NCBI GenBank assembly: GCA_002478745.1
Contig: DLQI01000104.1
Span: forward strand, 1 to 7,307
Length of the DNA: 7,307 nucleotides
Direction of reading: 5' to 3'
Source of the DNA: Rhodobacteraceae bacterium UBA7436
GTDB lineage: Bacteria; Pseudomonadota; Alphaproteobacteria; Rhodobacterales; Rhodobacteraceae
In this document: piece after piece, positions 6,372-7,307 of the stretch
Layout: each line of letters begins with the position of its first letter
How positions within the stretch are numbered: the stretch's first letter is position 1
The notes under the pieces: model-generated
What the model saw: the letters and a program-made list of their open reading frames with translations, nothing else
The model's database searches: none
Told to the model about the DNA's origin: nothing
Position numbers and translations under genes: made by a program

Positions 6372-6932
6372 TCAGTTGCGCGGCTGTGCATAGCTCATGC
6401 GGCTTAGCAATTCGGACGTGTTCTTAACCTCAAACTTGCGTAGCAATCTGGCGCGCACATCTTCAATGGTACGGGGCGATAGTCCTAATTCGCGGCCTAT
6501 TTCCTTGCTAGTCATCCCACGACTTAACCCGCTTAGAACCTCGCGTTCGCGTTTGGTCAGTTGTGCACCGTCTAGCTGATCACGGATCGGTGCAAAGCTC
6601 ATGACCAGATGCGCAAGTGGGTCATCTGGCGTCAACGTTCGTGCACGGAAACGGCACCAAACCGGCACACCGTCTTTGCGCCGCATCATCCGTTCGTCGC
6701 TATAGCTACCGTGTTCCTCCATCGCTTTCAGGCCAATATCACGAACCCGATCAAATTCAGCGTGGCTTGGATAAAGGATACGGAATGATTGGCCTAATAG
6801 GTCGGGACGATCATACCCTAACATTTCGGCAAACGATGTGTTACAAATGCTAAGGACACGGTGATGAGAGACCGCCATGCCAATGGGCGCTGCATCAAAT
6901 GCCTGCGCCATCTTTTCTGTTAAATCATCCAT
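6372..6932 (-). CDS. PAS domain-LuxR-type HTH transcriptional regulator
   Basis: A 186-residue cytoplasmic regulator. Residues about 8-118 form one PAS domain (AFDAAPIGMAV, NTSFAEMLGYDRPDLLG, then RRKDGVPVWCRFRA and a final strand VMSFAPIRD). Residues about 125-177 are a LuxR/GerE winged-type HTH: LTKREREVLSGLSRGMTSKEIG, then LGLSPRTIEDVRARLLRKF. There is no phospho-acceptor receiver domain, so the input is probably a ligand, redox or oxygen signal sensed by the PAS domain; I see no heme- or flavin-specific signature. ATG at 6932 has a GGGGTGA ribosome site just upstream. It is convergent with DUF4188 and divergent from the M20 gene, with a perfect palindrome 17 nt before its start. Control of the M20 gene or of itself is an inference from this layout. 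Confidence 0.9.
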   Translation of the reverse strand: MDDLTEKMAQAFDAAPIGMAVSHHRVLSICNTSFAEMLGYDRPDLLGQSFRILYPSHAEFDRVRDIGLKAMEEHGSYSDERMMRRKDGVPVWCRFRARTLTPDDPLAHLVMSFAPIRDQLDGAQLTKREREVLSGLSRGMTSKEIGRELGLSPRTIEDVRARLLRKFEVKNTSELLSRMSYAQPRN

Positions 6933-6948
6933 TGCGTCACCCCGTGGT

Positions 6949-6970
6949 TATACGGTATTGATACCGTATA
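6949..6970. promoter_or_regulatory. Perfect inverted repeat, candidate operator
   Basis: Arms TATACGGTAT (6949-6958) and ATACCGTATA (6961-6970) are exact complements around a 2-nt TG centre. The site sits between the divergent luxR-type gene (start 6932) and the M20 gene (start 7015). It overlaps the -35 of the best promoter guess for the M20 gene and a TATAAC on the minus strand (6947-6952) facing the regulator gene. Short-centre dyads of this shape suit dimeric HTH repressors such as GntR-type proteins, or a LuxR-type dimer. Which protein binds is unknown. Confidence 0.7.
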
Positions 6971-6986
6971 CGATCGTCGCAATACT
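6958..6986 (+). promoter_or_regulatory. Possible promoter of the M20 peptidase gene
   Basis: TTGATA (6958-6963, 5 of 6 to consensus) and AATACT (6981-6986, 4 of 6) are 17 nt apart, giving a start near 6993 and a leader of about 22 nt before ATG 7015. The -35 lies inside the perfect palindrome, so a bound dimer would block polymerase. Confidence 0.38.
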
Positions 6987-7014
6987 GCCAACAGGCAATT
7001 TAAACAGGTGACAC

Positions 7015-7307
7015 ATGACAACACCTCTTATGGTGCGCATCGATGGCAAACGCGACGATTTGGTCCAACTCACACAGGATCTGATCCGAATACCGACGCT
7101 TAATCCTCCTGGCGAAAACTACGGCGTTATCTGCGATTTCTTAAACAAACGCCTAAAGGCCTCAGGGTTTGAAACCCAGCTGATCCGCGCATTCGACACC
7201 CCAGGTGACAGCGAACGTTACCCCCGTTGGAACATCATTGCGCGGCGCGATGGTACATCTTTGGGCGATTGCGTTCACTTTAACAGCCACACCGATGTGG
7301 TTGAGGT
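7015..7307 (+). CDS. M20-family metallopeptidase (ArgE/DapE type), N-terminal part, 3' end outside window
   Basis: Ninety-seven codons are visible from ATG 7015, with AGGTGA at 7006-7011 as ribosome site. The N-terminal helix LVQLTQDLIRIPTLNPPGENY is the standard start of the M20 ArgE/DapE group. The last residues FNSHTDVVE hold the first zinc-ligand motif HxD (His92, Asp94). The family removes acyl groups from amino acids or cleaves small peptides and amides with a two-zinc site, in the cytoplasm. Full proteins are about 380-430 residues, so the catalytic Glu, remaining ligands and dimerisation domain lie beyond the window. The substrate cannot be told, so I give no argE or dapE symbol. The divergent regulator and palindrome suggest an inducible catabolic unit. 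Confidence 0.9.
   Translation, partial: MTTPLMVRIDGKRDDLVQLTQDLIRIPTLNPPGENYGVICDFLNKRLKASGFETQLIRAFDTPGDSERYPRWNIIARRDGTSLGDCVHFNSHTDVVE

Overview
The window looks like chromosome of an alphaproteobacterium of the Rhodobacteraceae/Roseobacter group. The main support is a degenerate copy of the start of metK preceded by what looks like a SAM/SAH riboswitch, an RNA class known from Rhodobacterales upstream of metK. The styles of the CopA, DUF4188, PAS-LuxR and M20 proteins agree with this. The species cannot be named from the sequence; an IS-rich member of the group would fit the amount of transposon debris.

Layout. (1) 2-367, the C-terminal part of an amidohydrolase (ACMSD-like, PF04909 type), cut by the window edge. 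(2) 520-849, a small ArsC/Spx-family thioredoxin-fold protein with a CXXC motif. (3) 850-2278, about 1.4 kb with no intact gene. In order it holds an inverted repeat, a possible relic promoter, a SAM/SAH riboswitch relic, the first ~60 codons of metK (broken by a nonsense codon and a frameshift), the 3' part of an IS66-family transposase spread over three frames, a stretch I cannot identify, and a short IS5-family transposase fragment. (4) 2279-4507 (minus), an apparently intact Cu(I)-exporting P1B-1 ATPase (copA). (5) 4573-5829 (plus), a class V aminotransferase-fold PLP enzyme that lacks the cysteine desulfurase catalytic loop Cys, followed at 5898-6371 by a DUF4188 protein, probably in one transcript. 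(6) 6372-6932 (minus), a PAS-LuxR regulator whose stop codon directly abuts the DUF4188 stop. (7) 6949-6970, a perfect 10+10 bp inverted repeat between that regulator and a divergent M20 peptidase gene that starts at 7015 and runs off the window.

How the genes relate. The window is a patchwork rather than one pathway. copA handles copper export alone, with no cueR or chaperone visible. The aminotransferase-DUF4188 pair is a small operon of unknown substrate. The PAS-LuxR gene and the M20 gene share a short intergenic region with a striking operator-like palindrome, suggesting joint control of the M20 transcription unit. The central graveyard implies that a second, complete metK exists elsewhere in the genome, because metK is normally essential.

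No tRNA, rRNA or CRISPR array was recognised. The most unusual signal is the riboswitch-metK relic truncated at an IS66 remnant. I did not find convincing evidence of a wholly new system.
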